Shown: positions 23,197 to 34,626 of the stretch, piece after piece | Layout: every line of letters begins with the position of its first letter | How positions within the stretch are numbered: the first letter of the stretch is position 1 | Assembly: GCA_943737045.1 (NCBI GenBank) | Contig: CALSFV010000105.1 | Location: 1-64,000 of the forward strand | Direction of reading: 5' to 3' | Origin: Parapristionchus giblindavisi | Taxonomy: Eukaryota > Nematoda > Chromadorea > Rhabditida > Diplogasteridae | DNA: 64,000 nucleotides | Position numbers and translations under genes: made by a program | The notes under the pieces: model-generated | The model's database searches: none | Told to the model about the DNA's origin: nothing | What the model saw: the letters and a program-made list of their open reading frames with translations, nothing else

Positions 23197-23450
23197 GCCA
23201 GGATGGCTTAGTGGGTAGAACTTTTGTGTAGCGATCCGAACCTCGTAGGTTCGAATCCCGCCCGGTGCAGATCAACTTTGCCGATTTTTCGTAATGCCTC
23301 CGCTTCAAGCCAAAGTTAAATGTAGGGATTTCTTTTCATTCAACCTCCGTGAGGTCCGGGTGTTGTGAGGTTCCACGCTACGATGAATCAGTCGTTTGGT
23401 ATGAATAGAACCTCGTAATTGATACAAGGGCTCGTCTATTTTGAATGCCA
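23197..23450 (+). mobile_element. tRNA-derived SINE (or decayed tRNA)
   Basis: A box TGGCTTAGTGG at 23204-23214 and a perfect B box GGTTCGAATCC at 23248-23258 have the spacing of a tRNA gene, but the acceptor and T stems do not pair well, so it is not a functional tRNA. A non-tRNA body without coding sequence follows; the 3' border is approximate. No second copy was seen in this window. Confidence 0.55.
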
Positions 23451-23904
23451 CTGAAGGACAGCAGGGCCTAATTCGTTTTTGTGTTGTTTTCTGGCCTATT
23501 TGACTCTGGATCTTGATTGGAGAGGGTAAGGTACGTTTTAGGCACTGTACAAAGTCACTAAATGCTACTGTTCATCTGCAAATGCTGCTCCTCTACCTCT
23601 CCTTCCTCTCTCCCTCTCCCTCTTCCTCTATATTCTCCCCTCCCTCTACCTCTCCTCCTCTCCTCTACCTGTCCCCATCTCCCTCTCCCAGTGTCTTCTC
23701 CCCTCCCTCTACCTTCTGTCTCTCCCTCTAGCACGATACGATCTATCGACGTCTCTACTTCTTGTTTTTTAAACTTCCTTTATTATCTCGTTTAACAATC
23801 ATCATTCATGAATACAGATACAGATATGTATATAATAACATTAAATGCAGTACTATTATAGTTGTTCACAAAAAGAGTGAGCTTTTCTGTGCTCCTCTTA
23901 GAGT

Positions 23905-24010
23905 CGCACCCGAGCTAATTTGAGACTCACCCGCTCTGGCAAAACTCTCTCGCTTTTTTGTCTGCGAGAGAGTGTTGCCAGAAGGCAGAGTTTCAAATTA
24001 GCTCGAGGTG
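23905..24010. mobile_element. Hairpin MITE family A
   Basis: About 105 bp hairpin: CACCCGAGCTAATTTGA arm, CTGGCAAAACTCTCTCGC, short loop with TTTGTCTGC, then the inverse arm ending AAATTAGCTCGAGGTG. Same family at 24627-24730, 27183-27285, 30621-30730, 38683-38785; half copies at 638-710, 31400-31475, 54387-54453 and a decayed one at the left window edge. Confidence 0.8.
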
Positions 24011-24478
24011 TTAGAATTAACTTGGGGTGCTCCTAGTAACTTTTGAACGGATGTCCTCGCTACGAAGATACAATTATGAGATTTACAAGGGTGGATAGGG
24101 CAGGAGGTTAGCGGATAATGTTTGGTCGGTTTTATGGTTAAAATAAAAAAATATTAAAAAAAAAACAATTTATCATATCTGGCAGTAATGCTCATGAGTC
24201 ATTCATCGGAGGGTTGCATTCCGCCAGTTTTCGTCGCTCAGAATAAAATATGAAATATTGTAAGAAAATAGTTCAGAAAGAAAAAAACAAAGAAAGTGTG
24301 CAAAAGTATGTGGTCTTCAACGGGATGTTTGTAGTATTATTGTAGTTAAATCAGTATGTGAGATGCAAAATTCGTGAGAAGAACGAGGAAAATAATGTGT
24401 GAGCAGTATTTTTTGCACAGATCTAGAGAAAGATGAGAGATTGTGTGAAATGAGAGAGTACAGACAACGAGATTAGAC

Positions 24479-27400
24479 TTAGATGAACTCCAATTTGCCC
24501 TCGGCAATCCACTGACGGAGCCTGAATTTTTGGATACGTGTTCGCGTCCGAGGGAAGTCGGTGAGAAATGAGAAGTAGGGAGGAATGGGCAGCTGAAATA
24601 AAGGTACTGAATTATGTAAAGCAAGAGGCCGAACTAATTTGAAACTCTCTGCTCTGGCACTCTCTCGCTTTATTTGTTTACAAGAAAGTGTTGAAAGAGC
24701 GAAGAGGTTCAAATTATCTCGGGTACTGCTCTTAACTTTTGAACGGAGGATCTCACTACGAAGATACACTTATGAGATGTAAGAGATAAAATTTTGAAAA
24801 ATAATAAAAATAAATAGTAATAATAAAAACATTCTTTGCGTTTGTCTCGGTTGTGAGCGGTCCATCTCTCGTTCGTCTGTTCTACTCTTACCGAATTATC
24901 ATCAGCAACGTAAAAGGATCCCCTCCTAGAAGACTATAGGCAAGTCAGGAGTGGTATGCCTATCATCAAGCAATTGTTGACGAAGTATTGAGCGAGGACT
25001 TCGTGGGTAATCTCTATCTAATTTTTCTCAATTCTGTTTCATGATTCACTATTCGAAAAGGATCAAGTGTAGCGGCTTTGATTCTGAAGAACGTCTTAAT
25101 TGCTGATCAGAAGATGAAGAAGATGAAGATAATTATGCCCCTTGTATGGAACCTCAGCACGCCCAGACTAATCTGTCGTTTAGCGGCAACCATTCCCTCC
25201 CTAATGGTTATGTGCTTGATAAAGGTTAATAAACTGTAAATAAAAATAGTTACCCCTGTTTCTCTACACAGTAGAGTGAGCTCTGCCTTGATGTAGTGGG
25301 GATCGAATGGAATCTTCTTGGGCACACAAATGGCTGCGAATGAGGAGTTGTAGGGGACCAACTGAAAGGGTAAATGGTAGATCCCGGTATTCAAGGTGTA
25401 CGAAGGGAATCACTGCTAGGTAAGTGATAATAAGGCCATAGTTGATGTAATATGTAAGACTGAAAACGAGATCCATGCATTTCTCTCAAAGAGAGGAATA
25501 TCGACATTAGAACGAAGATCAAGAAAATTTTCTTATTTTATTATACTTCTCAAAAGTCGATTTTTTACTCTCTTTTTACTCTTTTTTCTTTGATTTTCAC
25601 AGATTTTGATCAGAAGCATTACTCGATGTGGACTGTCAACGAGAGCGTGCGCTGAAGTTTCTTCACTCAGCTTATTTTTAGTGATTTTGAACCTTTAGTG
25701 AATGTTCTTATGAAAATAATTTTTAGTGCTCATCATAACTTTTAACGACTTTCAGTGACTAGACTTCTAGTGATCATAAAATCTTGCACTGAACGAGTAT
25801 AACAGTCTACCAATAAGTATATCAGTAATGTGCTCATGCACATATATTTGATAGAATAAATCAATAAATCAATAAATAAAATCAGTTGATGATCCTAACC
25901 TGTGCACCCTTGATCGTATCCGACAGACACAGAATGTTCTCGAGTGATTTGTGATTGAATATCCTCCCCTCCTTGTCGTACATAATATCTCCGATAGGAC
26001 AGATAATATTGATGTTGCCTTCGCCGTCCATTTCTGCGATGTCTCTGCAATCGATTTATTGATTGATTTAGTTTCTTGTAGTTTCAGGAACAGCTTTTAA
26101 GTCAGAGATCAATGTCGAATTGCTCTGATGGCTCTTTAAAAAAAGAGAGTGCAAACTCGGCGATTTCGAGTTTCGACTCTTTTTAAAGAGCCATGAGATG
26201 CATCGTCAGTAATCGATGAATGACCTCTTTACAAAAAGCCATTTACAGGTTTCATAAGAGATTTAAAATAATCAATTTAAAAAAAGGATTTAAACCCAGT
26301 AGGGATCCAGTTCTCTTCTTCCTTGTAATCGGGAGCGAATCCGAGGAATTTGGATCCCTCAAAAGGAGTCACGAACAATTGTCCCATCGTCTTACTGCCT
26401 TTGATAATCTCCAATCGACACTGGAATGTATCGATGAATTATTGATTTTCTAAAAATATCTAGATATTTCTTTTACTATAGTAATATTAAACAATCGATA
26501 ACGATCGATGAAGTGAGTCTATTTCTCTCATTTTCACAAGTTTTCCCAAAACTCTTTACATTATATCCAGTGATCTTCCTCCCCACTAGCTTTCCGATAT
26601 TCATATTCTGATCTCCCATTATAGGAATGGACGCGGTTTCACTCAGAACGTAGCCAACCTGGAACAATTATATTATTTATTAATTTAATTATTTTTAAAA
26701 ATATTTTAAAATAATTAAATAATTACAGCGATAATCTGGGCGTGTTTGGCGAATTGTTGGATGGATGTTTGCAGTTTGCTCGAGACTCGTTCTCCGATTA
26801 GAAGGATCTTGAGGACGGAGAAAATATTCTTGCGGAGCCTCTGGAATAATGAGAATGAATGAATGAACAAATTTATTGTTGAAAATGTTCAAAGGTTCGA
26901 AGTTCGTTTGTCCCCAGACTTGCCCTTTTTTGGTTCAGAAAATCATTAATGCATTTGAAAAAAAAGTATTGAATCGCTGTATTTGTGCACATATTTGTCA
27001 GCGAAAAAATGGATTTTCTTTTCAAAAAATAAAATAAAAATAACAATAACAATAATAACCTCGCAGATATTTAGCGCCAGTCGAAGAGCGGCTCCATTTG
27101 ACAGAAGAACGGAGAGGTTATAATATGATATGCACTGAATTAATCAGTATTAGAATTTCAAATTATCATTGGGGGGTAGGACAAAGTCACACCCCGAGCT
27201 AGTTTGAAACTCTCCACTCTGACCACACTCTCTCACTTTCTTTGTCTGCGAGAGAGTGTTGCCAGAGCAGAGTTTCAACTTCGCCTGTTTTAATTGATTT
27301 ATAAAAATCATTGATACGGTACCTGGAATAAGTTAGCCGGGAGAGGTTCGGAATCGGGAAAGACGAGGGTGCATTCAGTGAGGAATGGAGAGAAGCAGAC

Positions 27401-30400
27401 TAGGGACAGGAGTGAACCACGATGGAGAGGGAGAGAGACGCAGACTTTATCCTGACAAATTGACAAATTGTGAGGAGTAATCAATAATTATTGATTTTTT
27501 AAATATTCTTATGCATCGTTACATTTGCCTGACGCGCCTACGCCGTCACGTAAAAAAACGTTACATTTGGCGACGCACGCGTCGACGTCAATTTTGGAGT
27601 GTGTTGGGTCCCAAGTGGAAAACCCTGAATGTCATCAGGGGTACGGTAAAAGGTTACGGTAGCCAACCATTATTGATCGATGGTTACGGTAACTTCCTAC
27701 CGTACCCGTGATGACAATCAGGGTTTTCCCCTTGGGACCCAACACACTCCAAAATTGACGTCGACGCGCGCGTCACCAAATGTAACGTTTTTTTACGTGA
27801 CGGCGTAGGCGCGTCAGGCAAATGTAACGATGCATTATGGATCAATATGTAGTTATTTAAATAATAGAGGCGATGATCATATGAAAGTATAAGAAACTGC
27901 GTAAAAATGTAGTAAACTGTCTTCGCCTCTTTTTTGCTCTTTGAGAACAATTATAATGAATAAATGTGTGTGCAGGAGCTAACAATTGACAATAAGAGTA
28001 GGGAAGAATTTTCGAGGACAAAAAGTAACATTACCTCCTTATTGAGTCTGAAAGCATGATTGACTGATCGTGCTCCACCCAATAGTTGATAGTGAGAGAC
28101 TGCGGCCAGTTGAGATTCTCTTGTCGATCCCTATATCGATTATTATGACTATCGATTAATATGAATATCGAATTTCATGAAATATTGATTAGTGTTTGGT
28201 CCTTTGAGACGAATCTCGTTAAAGGTGTTGTCGCTATAATCATCAGGCGCGTACAAGTAAAGGCGCATTTTTTGAAAATTGACGAAATTTGGCCATAGGT
28301 TTAGAAATCGCGACAAAGGGGTAATGAGTCCGAATGTTTACCACTCCGCTGACTTCTCTCGCATATCCCTTGGCTTGCGCACAAGAGCGATGTAAGAGTA
28401 ATTGTAATAAGTTTCATGCACACTATGAATTATCATGTTCTATGTTTACATATTGGTTTTGTTGCTGTGTATAAAAAAATTACTCAAAAAAATCAAAAAA
28501 AATCGTATAAATCACTACCATAGTAGGAATGAGTGCGGCCAATGAGTGTTCATCAAACGAGTCGAGTGAGGGAAGGATGGCATGGTCAACTTTCATTGAC
28601 AGAATTTGAGAGAAGGTGAAGGTGTATCTAGAAAATATAATTATTTAATTAATTAATTATGATTATACTCATAAATGTACTTATAAAATTATGTATTAGA
28701 TTACCAAAATTGTTATTAGTTGAGTGATATTTCGGCCATTATGGTGGCGATAAAACTTTTATATTTAGACATGTTTTTATTTCGCACATTATTTATTTAG
28801 TTTCTGTTGGCAAGAAGCGAGATTGAAGAGCGAGATAAAATATTCTGGTCGAAATTCGCGAAAAGATAAATAAAATAAAGCAAAACGTGTGAGAGAGTAC
28901 GCAAATAGTGGAGAACCTTATCGAAAGGAACAGATCAAAGGGTTTCTCAAGGCTTTTTACTTCTTATTTAAAAATATAATTTAAAAAAAAATTATTGATT
29001 GATTGATTGACTGATTGGTTGATTGATTGATATTTTAATATAAATATATAAATAAATATAAATTAAATAATTTTATTACGAATGAATGTAGTCTTCGTTG
29101 TATTGGTAGATATGGGTGAGAGAAGGGAGTGCCGGACACTTTATCGATCCTCGCTCACTACAGATGATCTCAGGACTGATCTCTCTGAAATCAATCGATA
29201 AATCAATAAATAATTCGATAAACCATTAGATTGATCGAGAATAATCAATAAATCAATAAACATATTGATAAATCACGCCAATAAACCAACCAATAAGTCA
29301 ATTAATATACCAATAAATTGATCGATAAATCAATCAATAACCAACTTGAGCAGTGAATACACGTGTTCCGATGCGTTGGTGAATGTACAGACAGCTTTGA
29401 AGGAGCCCTGGAAATATAATAATAATAATTTATGCATTACAAGGATAAATTATAATAGCGAATAATTGATATCGTAAGAATTACATAAAATACGATGCCA
29501 CAACTTAGGTAGCAAAGAAATAACAATTAATTATTACATTTCGAGTAACGACAAATTTATACATTTCCGGAAAGATTTAACTGAGGGGCAGATAATAGAA
29601 TTATTACTAAGTTTATTCCAATTACTGACAACACGATTTGATATGAAGTTCGAGAAGCGAGTAGATTTAGCATTGTGTTTACGATATTGGAATGCGTGTC
29701 TGCGGGAAGATCTAGTATTTATAGAGGGAATAAAGAAAGAAGGATTGTCAAGATCAATAAGTCCATGTGTAGCTTTATAGGTAAAACAAAGATCAGATAG
29801 TTTGCGGCGCGATTCAAGAGGCTCTAGTTTGAGTAATGATAATCTATCAGGATATGAAGCATACGGTAGCTTGCATTTGTAGAAAACGCGACGAGTGTAA
29901 GTCCTTTGTACGTTTTCAATGAGCTTTATTAGATGATCTTTATGGGGTGACCACAGTTCAGACGCGTATTCAAGAATAGGTCTTACATAAGTGATGAAAA
30001 GACGTGAATAAAGCTTGAGATTAGAGGTGTGAAAAATGCGATAAATATATGCACATCTGGAATTTGCTCTGGCTACAATAGATTGGATATGAGATGAGAA
30101 AGATAGTCGATTATCGTATGATATACCGAGATCAGTGAACTCTTTAACTACAGGAAGTTTGATACCATTGATATGAAAATCGAGGGTAGGGTGTCTGTTG
30201 CCTAAATGCATTACTACAGTTTTGGATAAAGAGATGGATAGATAGAATATATCGATTAGATCTATCGATCGATAGAAAGAGAAAATTTACTTATAAAATC
30301 GATGACTAAATTCCTAGTTTATGATTTACTTGAATAGGTTGGAATAATTTCAATTACAGATATCACTCACTACCTAGTTAATGATTATTGAAATTGTCTT

Positions 30401-32432
30401 TTTGAGTACTAGAGTTCCGCATTCGCGCTTAAGTCGTGCAATTCGTGCAATCGTAAGCACGAATGCGGAACCCTGGTGAGTACGATGGAGGGACCGTATA
30501 CCTACCGTATTGATGATCCGCTTGAGAGTCTCGGCATCCTGATGGGGCGATATCAGACAGAAGATGAGCTTGGCTCGAGCACACGCCAGAATGGACAGGA
30601 AGACCTGCAGCTCAACTTTGTTAAAGGCATACCCCGAAACTCTCCACTCCGGCAATGCTCGCTCACGTTCTTTGTCTACGAGAGAGCATTGCCAGAGCGG
30701 AGATTAAAAATATCTCGGAAGTGCCTTTAAAAAAAGAGGGGAAAAATAGTGCGCGAAAAGAGGAAAGATTTTTTCTGCTATTCTTTTAGTTTCGCAGCTT
30801 TCCAATACAATTATTTATTGATTGATAAATTCATATAAATATTGTTACCATGGACTCGTTGCATCCAAGCAGTAAGATCTTATCGCCGCATTTTAGTCCC
30901 GTCGAGAGAAAGGATGCAGCCAATCGATCGGACTGAAACAATCCAGTGAATGAAAAATCCAAGAAAAATCGTTATTATGTCCGAGTACAGTATACAGTAT
31001 ACTGTATACTCAGAAAAAATGTATACAAAATCTGCACAGCCTTTTAATGTGTTCTATTGAACAGCCTCCATATGTTCCAATTTACACCCCAAAAGCTGTT
31101 AATTAGAACACATAGGGGATTATATTTTCAAACGGAACACATGTGTGTTCATATTAACACTTCATTTTTCTGTACCTCTGCTTTGATCGAAGTATACGTG
31201 AGAGTTCTTCGTTCCGAGTGGAATATAGTCGCGATGCCTGTGGTCATTCGTTTCCTATGGATAAGCTCCGGAATCGTCTTCGCCTCGACATCCACCCGTT
31301 GGTCCTGAAAAAAAATTTAAAATGCTTAATAATAAATAAAATAATAAAATAATTATTATAATAAAATTATAATATTTAAAATTCACATCGCGGGCTATTT
31401 TTTCGTAGACAAAGAAAGCGAGAGAGAGAGATGTCAGAGCGGAGAGTTTGAAATTAGCTCGTGATGTGCTTTAGAGGGATCAAGATACTCATGATCCCAC
31501 AAGCCTGCATCTTTTATTGCATATTTATTTTTTCAAAAGAGCATTACCTTCTATTATTGTCCGTATAAAATGTACTTGTATAATTGCCTTGCTACTGTCT
31601 GCTAAACAGAGAAAAAATTGTCGATCAACTCCCCACTTTTTCCTCCCTTTCTTCGATGAAAAGTATATACAAAATATTGTAACGATTCGTTCTTCGACAG
31701 CAGAGAATATCGAATTTTACAAGCGAATGTTGTTCGCCATATCCCATCCATAAACTATAACTATGGTAAACCTTGAATCGACCGCCATATTGCGTACAAG
31801 AATACTTTGCATCCCTCTAGAAGAGCGCCATATTTCAGATTTTCTAAAAAATTCTATCCGATTTTTTGAGATGAAAAGTATAATAGAATTTTTTACATTT
31901 ATTTTCATCAAATATATCAATAACATCATAGGATCATTTGAGTATATGAGAATGTTGAAACATATTACAAGATGTTTGATGAAATGCATTTACGCTTATT
32001 GTCCGTATAAAATGTACTTGTGTATGTTTTCCAGGAAAATTAAAACATAACATAAATAATAACGGCATATAATCGATTGGACCCCAGCTCGGACCTAAGC
32101 GGGTTCGCCGTCGCTACTAGTAGGAACACTGAGAGCAAAGTTACCTGGCAAACGATTACCCCAAATGTTGAATTCAGCGAAAGGAATTCAAAGGCTGAAT
32201 TTAACATTTGGGGTAACGATTTGCCAGGTAACTTTGCTCTCATTGTCAGTGAAGAATGGAGGAATCTACTCTGCGATTCGCCAGACTAACTTTACTGAGA
32301 CAAGCAACAAGGAGTGCACAAACATGTACATCAGATCATACTCTTGATAAATATATTCAAACTGGAAAATTATATTGAGACACTTACATTCTTGGTTAAT
32401 TTGGAGTAATCGAGGCAGAATGTCTCATCCAT
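24479..32432 (-). CDS. ACSF2-like acyl-CoA synthetase homologue with eroded active site
   Basis: Adenylate-forming (ANL) enzyme fold, closest in my reading to medium-chain acyl-CoA ligase ACSF2. Sixteen exons: 32432-32388, 31304-31176, 30932-30849, 30604-30506, 29407-29346, 29184-29080, 28627-28519, 28130-28035, 27451-27323, 27134-27060, 26840-26727, 26658-26560, 26420-26296, 26044-25900, 25361-25254, 24592-24479; 545 aa, all phases fit, no internal stop. SDRLAASFLSTGLKCGDKIL is the usual N-terminal match. The phosphate-binding loop (normally TSGTTGxPKG) reads TMGSTRESQLAA (about 210-220) and lacks the lysine; the YGxTE block reads YVLSETAS; TGD is kept (423-425); the GRxKD..GGENI hinge block reads CPIGDIMYDKEGRI; the catalytic lysine near the C-terminus is Arg527 (TRIQKFRLR). 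Probably inactive as a ligase or altered in chemistry. Intron 4 holds a LINE fragment; introns 3 and 8 hold hairpin elements. No obvious mitochondrial presequence. Confidence 0.85.
24627..24730. mobile_element. Hairpin MITE family A
   Basis: Diverged copy (AACTAATTTGAAACTCTCTG .. TTCAAATTATCTCGGGTA) starting 35 bp inside the last intron of the acyl-CoA synthetase-like gene, close to the final acceptor. Confidence 0.7.
27183..27285. mobile_element. Hairpin MITE family A
   Basis: Copy with CACCCCGAGCTAGTTTGAAA at the left arm; lies between exons 9 and 10 of the acyl-CoA synthetase-like gene. Confidence 0.75.
27512..27834. mobile_element. 323 bp fold-back MITE, PIF/Harbinger-like
   Basis: Inverted arms starting TGCATCGTTACATTTGCCTG extend almost to the centre, with inner CCAACACACTCC and TACGGTA inverted pairs. 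TTA flanks both ends (27509-27511, 27835-27837), a 3 bp duplication of the TWA type typical for PIF/Harbinger. Related to 56958-57066. In intron 8 of the acyl-CoA synthetase-like gene. Confidence 0.75.
29420..30245 (-). pseudogene. 5'-truncated LINE, reverse transcriptase C-terminal part
   Basis: Open frame of 225 codons from the ATG at 30211 to a stop at 29534; the frame continues a few codons upstream. The pattern is that of the region after the catalytic core in CR1/Jockey-type reverse transcriptases: FTDLGISYDNRLSFSSHI, YVRPILEYASELWSPH, LIENVQRTYTRRV, YPDRLSLLKLEPLESRR and FSNRVVSNWNKLSN. The catalytic FADD-type box is absent, so the copy is 5' truncated. The 3' end may be the short ATT repeat near 29420. 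It lies in sense orientation within intron 4 of the acyl-CoA synthetase-like gene. Confidence 0.8.
30621..30730. mobile_element. Hairpin MITE family A
   Basis: Well-preserved copy framed by TTAAAGGCA and GTGCCTTTAA. Its left edge is 16 bp from the acceptor of exon 4 of the acyl-CoA synthetase-like gene, so it occupies the branch-point region of that intron. Confidence 0.85.
31400..31475. mobile_element. Hairpin MITE family A, half copy
   Basis: Only the right half: GTAGACAAAGAAAGCGAGAG .. AAATTAGCTCGTGATGTG. In intron 1 of the acyl-CoA synthetase-like gene. Confidence 0.6.
31555..32021. repeat. 25 bp direct repeat pair
   Basis: TATTGTCCGTATAAAATGTA(CTTGT) occurs identically at 31555-31579 and 31997-32021, with AT-rich unique sequence between. 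The cause (element ends or local duplication) is not clear. Confidence 0.75.
32131..32241. mobile_element. 111 bp hairpin element
   Basis: Perfect-looking arms beginning GAGAGCAAAGTTACCTGGCA (one-base difference inside) face each other around a GAATTC-containing centre. No clear target duplication. In intron 1 of the acyl-CoA synthetase-like gene. Confidence 0.7.
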
Positions 32433-32519
32433 TGATTTTGATAAGAAATTGGATTGATTGTTGAGAGACTACGAAAGATATGCCCGGCCCCCTCTTGATC
32501 TCGCCTCCCCCCTCAGGCC

Positions 32520-32549
32520 ATCCAGTGCCTATCTCTCCCTCTCCCTCTT

Positions 32550-32580
<31 letters not shown>

Positions 32581-33200
32581 TCCTCTCCCTCTCCCCTCTC
32601 TCTCCCCTCTCTCTCTCCCCTCTCTCTCTCTCTTCCTCTCCATCTCCCCCCTCTCTCTCCCCTCTCTCTCTTCCTCTCCCTCTCCCCCTCTCTCTCCCCT
32701 CTCTCTCTCTCTTCCTCTCCCTCTCCCCCCCTCTCTCTCTTCCTCTCCCTCTCCCCCTCTCTCTCCCCTCTCTCTCTCTTCCTCTCCCTCTCCCCCTCTC
32801 TCTCCCCTCTCTCTCTCTCTCCCTCTCCCTCTCCCCCCTCTCTCTCCCCTCTCTCTCTCTTCCTCTCCCTCTCCCCCTCTCTCTCCCCTCTCTCTCTCTT
32901 CCTCTCCCTCTCCCCCTCTCTCTCCCCTCTCTCTCTCTTCCTCTCCCTCTCCCCCCTCTCTCTCTCTTCCTCTCCCTCTCCCCCTCTCTCTCCCCTCTCT
33001 CTCTCTTCCTCTCCCTCTCCCCCTCTCTCTCTCCCTCTCTCTCTCTTCCTCTCCCTCTCCCCCTCTCTCTCCCCTCTCTCTCTCTTCCTCTCCCTCTCCC
33101 CCCTCTCTCTCCCCTCTCTCTCTCTCTTCCTCTCCCTCTCCCCCTCTCTCTCCCCTCTCTCTCTCTTCCTCTCCCTCCCCCCCTCTCTCTCCTTCTCTCC
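32520..33200. repeat. Pyrimidine-rich minisatellite, about 39 bp unit
   Basis: About 680 bp of pure C/T on the plus strand made of a unit alternating CTCTCTCTTCCTCTCCCTCT and CCCCCTCTCTCTCCCC blocks, roughly 39 bp, with length variants. It starts 88 bp upstream of the ATG of the minus-strand acyl-CoA synthetase-like gene, so it falls in its promoter or 5' UTR zone. All long frames across it (Ser/Pro/Leu or Arg/Glu rich) are artefacts. Confidence 0.95.
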
Positions 33201-34172
33201 TCTGCCGTTCTCACTCACCTATCTCATCTTCTTTACACTCATCAACACTTGGACCTCTAGAGAGAGAGGTAGATATAGTTAAAAGAGGCTGAGAGGGTGT
33301 GGGAGAGGAAGAGGGAGAAAAAGAAGAAAAGGAGAGGGAGAGGAGAGAGGAGAGAGGGAGAAAATCACATTGGCTACAATTGTTTAGACAATGTGACATC
33401 GTATATTACTTCTTAGACGAACGCCTCGGGATAAGAAGTAATCTCGGGTCAGACCCTCTCATAGGAGGTCTGATCAATTTTTTTCCAAGATATTTTCATA
33501 CTCTTCACTTTCGACGGCTTCAGAATATGAAATGTAACTTTCTTAATGAATCAGTCGCATATAAGAGATTTTTAAAATTTCTAATATGGCATGGTAGACA
33601 GAAATCATTCCTTTACTTTCTTCATAATCCATGTTTGCGAGCTACCGCAGCTGGTACGCCTGAAGAAATCAGTCTAATAGGATAATTGAGGCTAGATTTG
33701 AACTAGCCAATTCAATTTGTGAAAAAAATTTCTTGTAAAACGAGTAAATTATTTTTTTATTATATATCCGGGTTCACTGTTGAACAACAAGGTCGTCATC
33801 ACTTACGAAATCGTAGTCAACAGATTTTGAACTTTATGAGTGTGAAAAATGAGTCAGAACGTGAGGTTGTACGAGTATACGAGTAGATGTTGAGGGGGGG
33901 CACAAGGTAGAACCTTGTTTTTTCGCACAGAATTTTGGCTGGCCAGAGGAAACACCCATCTCACCTATATGATATAAATACACCGCATATTTTTTTTGTA
34001 GAAATGTAAACAGTACCGTCTGATCAGCCTGAAAAGCGTTACTCTCAGGCATTCATTTTATAAACAAAAATACGAAATAGATTTAAAAAATCAATTCGAG
34101 TAGTCCTTGCTATATTAACTTATGCTTTTTTAATGTTGGAACAATCTTTTTTTATATGATGTATATGCAATT

Positions 34173-34291
34173 CCCAAGCGATCAAGAGGAAGACCCGAAT
34201 TGAGATGGAAGGATGAATTTGTGAAGATAGTCGGGCCAGGCTTTATGAACGTTGCCAGAAACACGGATCAATGGAACCATATCATGTCACT
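34173..34291 (+). pseudogene. LINE ORF2 C-terminal scrap
   Basis: A short open stretch with RGRPELRWKDEF, GPGFMNVARNTDQWN has the GRPxxRWxDEf..W..AxxRxxW pattern found at the very C-terminus of many LINE ORF2 proteins. Nothing else of the element is recognisable. Confidence 0.55.
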
Positions 34292-34626
34292 ACAGATCCG
34301 GTGACCCACCGCTTAGTTCATCTCGATAAAGTGTTTAAATGTAAAATGCAAGTTCAAAGAAATGCTGTCTTTATAATGATTTCTGCTTACGATGAATATT
34401 TTTATTGTGCAATAAACATTTCGAACGTTGAGCACATCTGGAATCAAGCACATAAAAGTTTCACGAAATAAAATAAAGTAAAATAAAATAAAAGAAAGAT
34501 TTTCCGAAGCTTGGTTTTTTGGATCTTCCAAAAAATATGTTTTTTGGATATGGAAGGGGTTTTAAAAAGCGCTAAAAATGTTAGCGTATTGGCTCGATTG
34601 TTTACTGATTTTTTTTCAAATTCATA

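Larger units (their letters stand above)
22520..24478. other. PISD 3' UTR and convergent intergenic region
   Basis: Holds the PISD 3' UTR, a tRNA-derived SINE (23197 on), pyrimidine-rich sequence (23580-23730) and a hairpin MITE (23905-24010). I see no convincing coding exon. The acyl-CoA synthetase-like gene ends against it from the other side. Confidence 0.6.

Noticed and set aside
24890..25010. Possible extra exon (EVLAQYFVNNCLMIGIPLL) in the last intron of the acyl-CoA synthetase-like gene
   Set aside because: Direct joining of 25254 to 24592 keeps phase and matches the family alignment; the candidate has no good splice sites in the needed phase.
32458..33292. Frames of 230-275 codons rich in Ser/Pro/Leu or Arg/Glu
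   Set aside because: Translation of a pure C/T minisatellite; open in all frames, no start or splice context.
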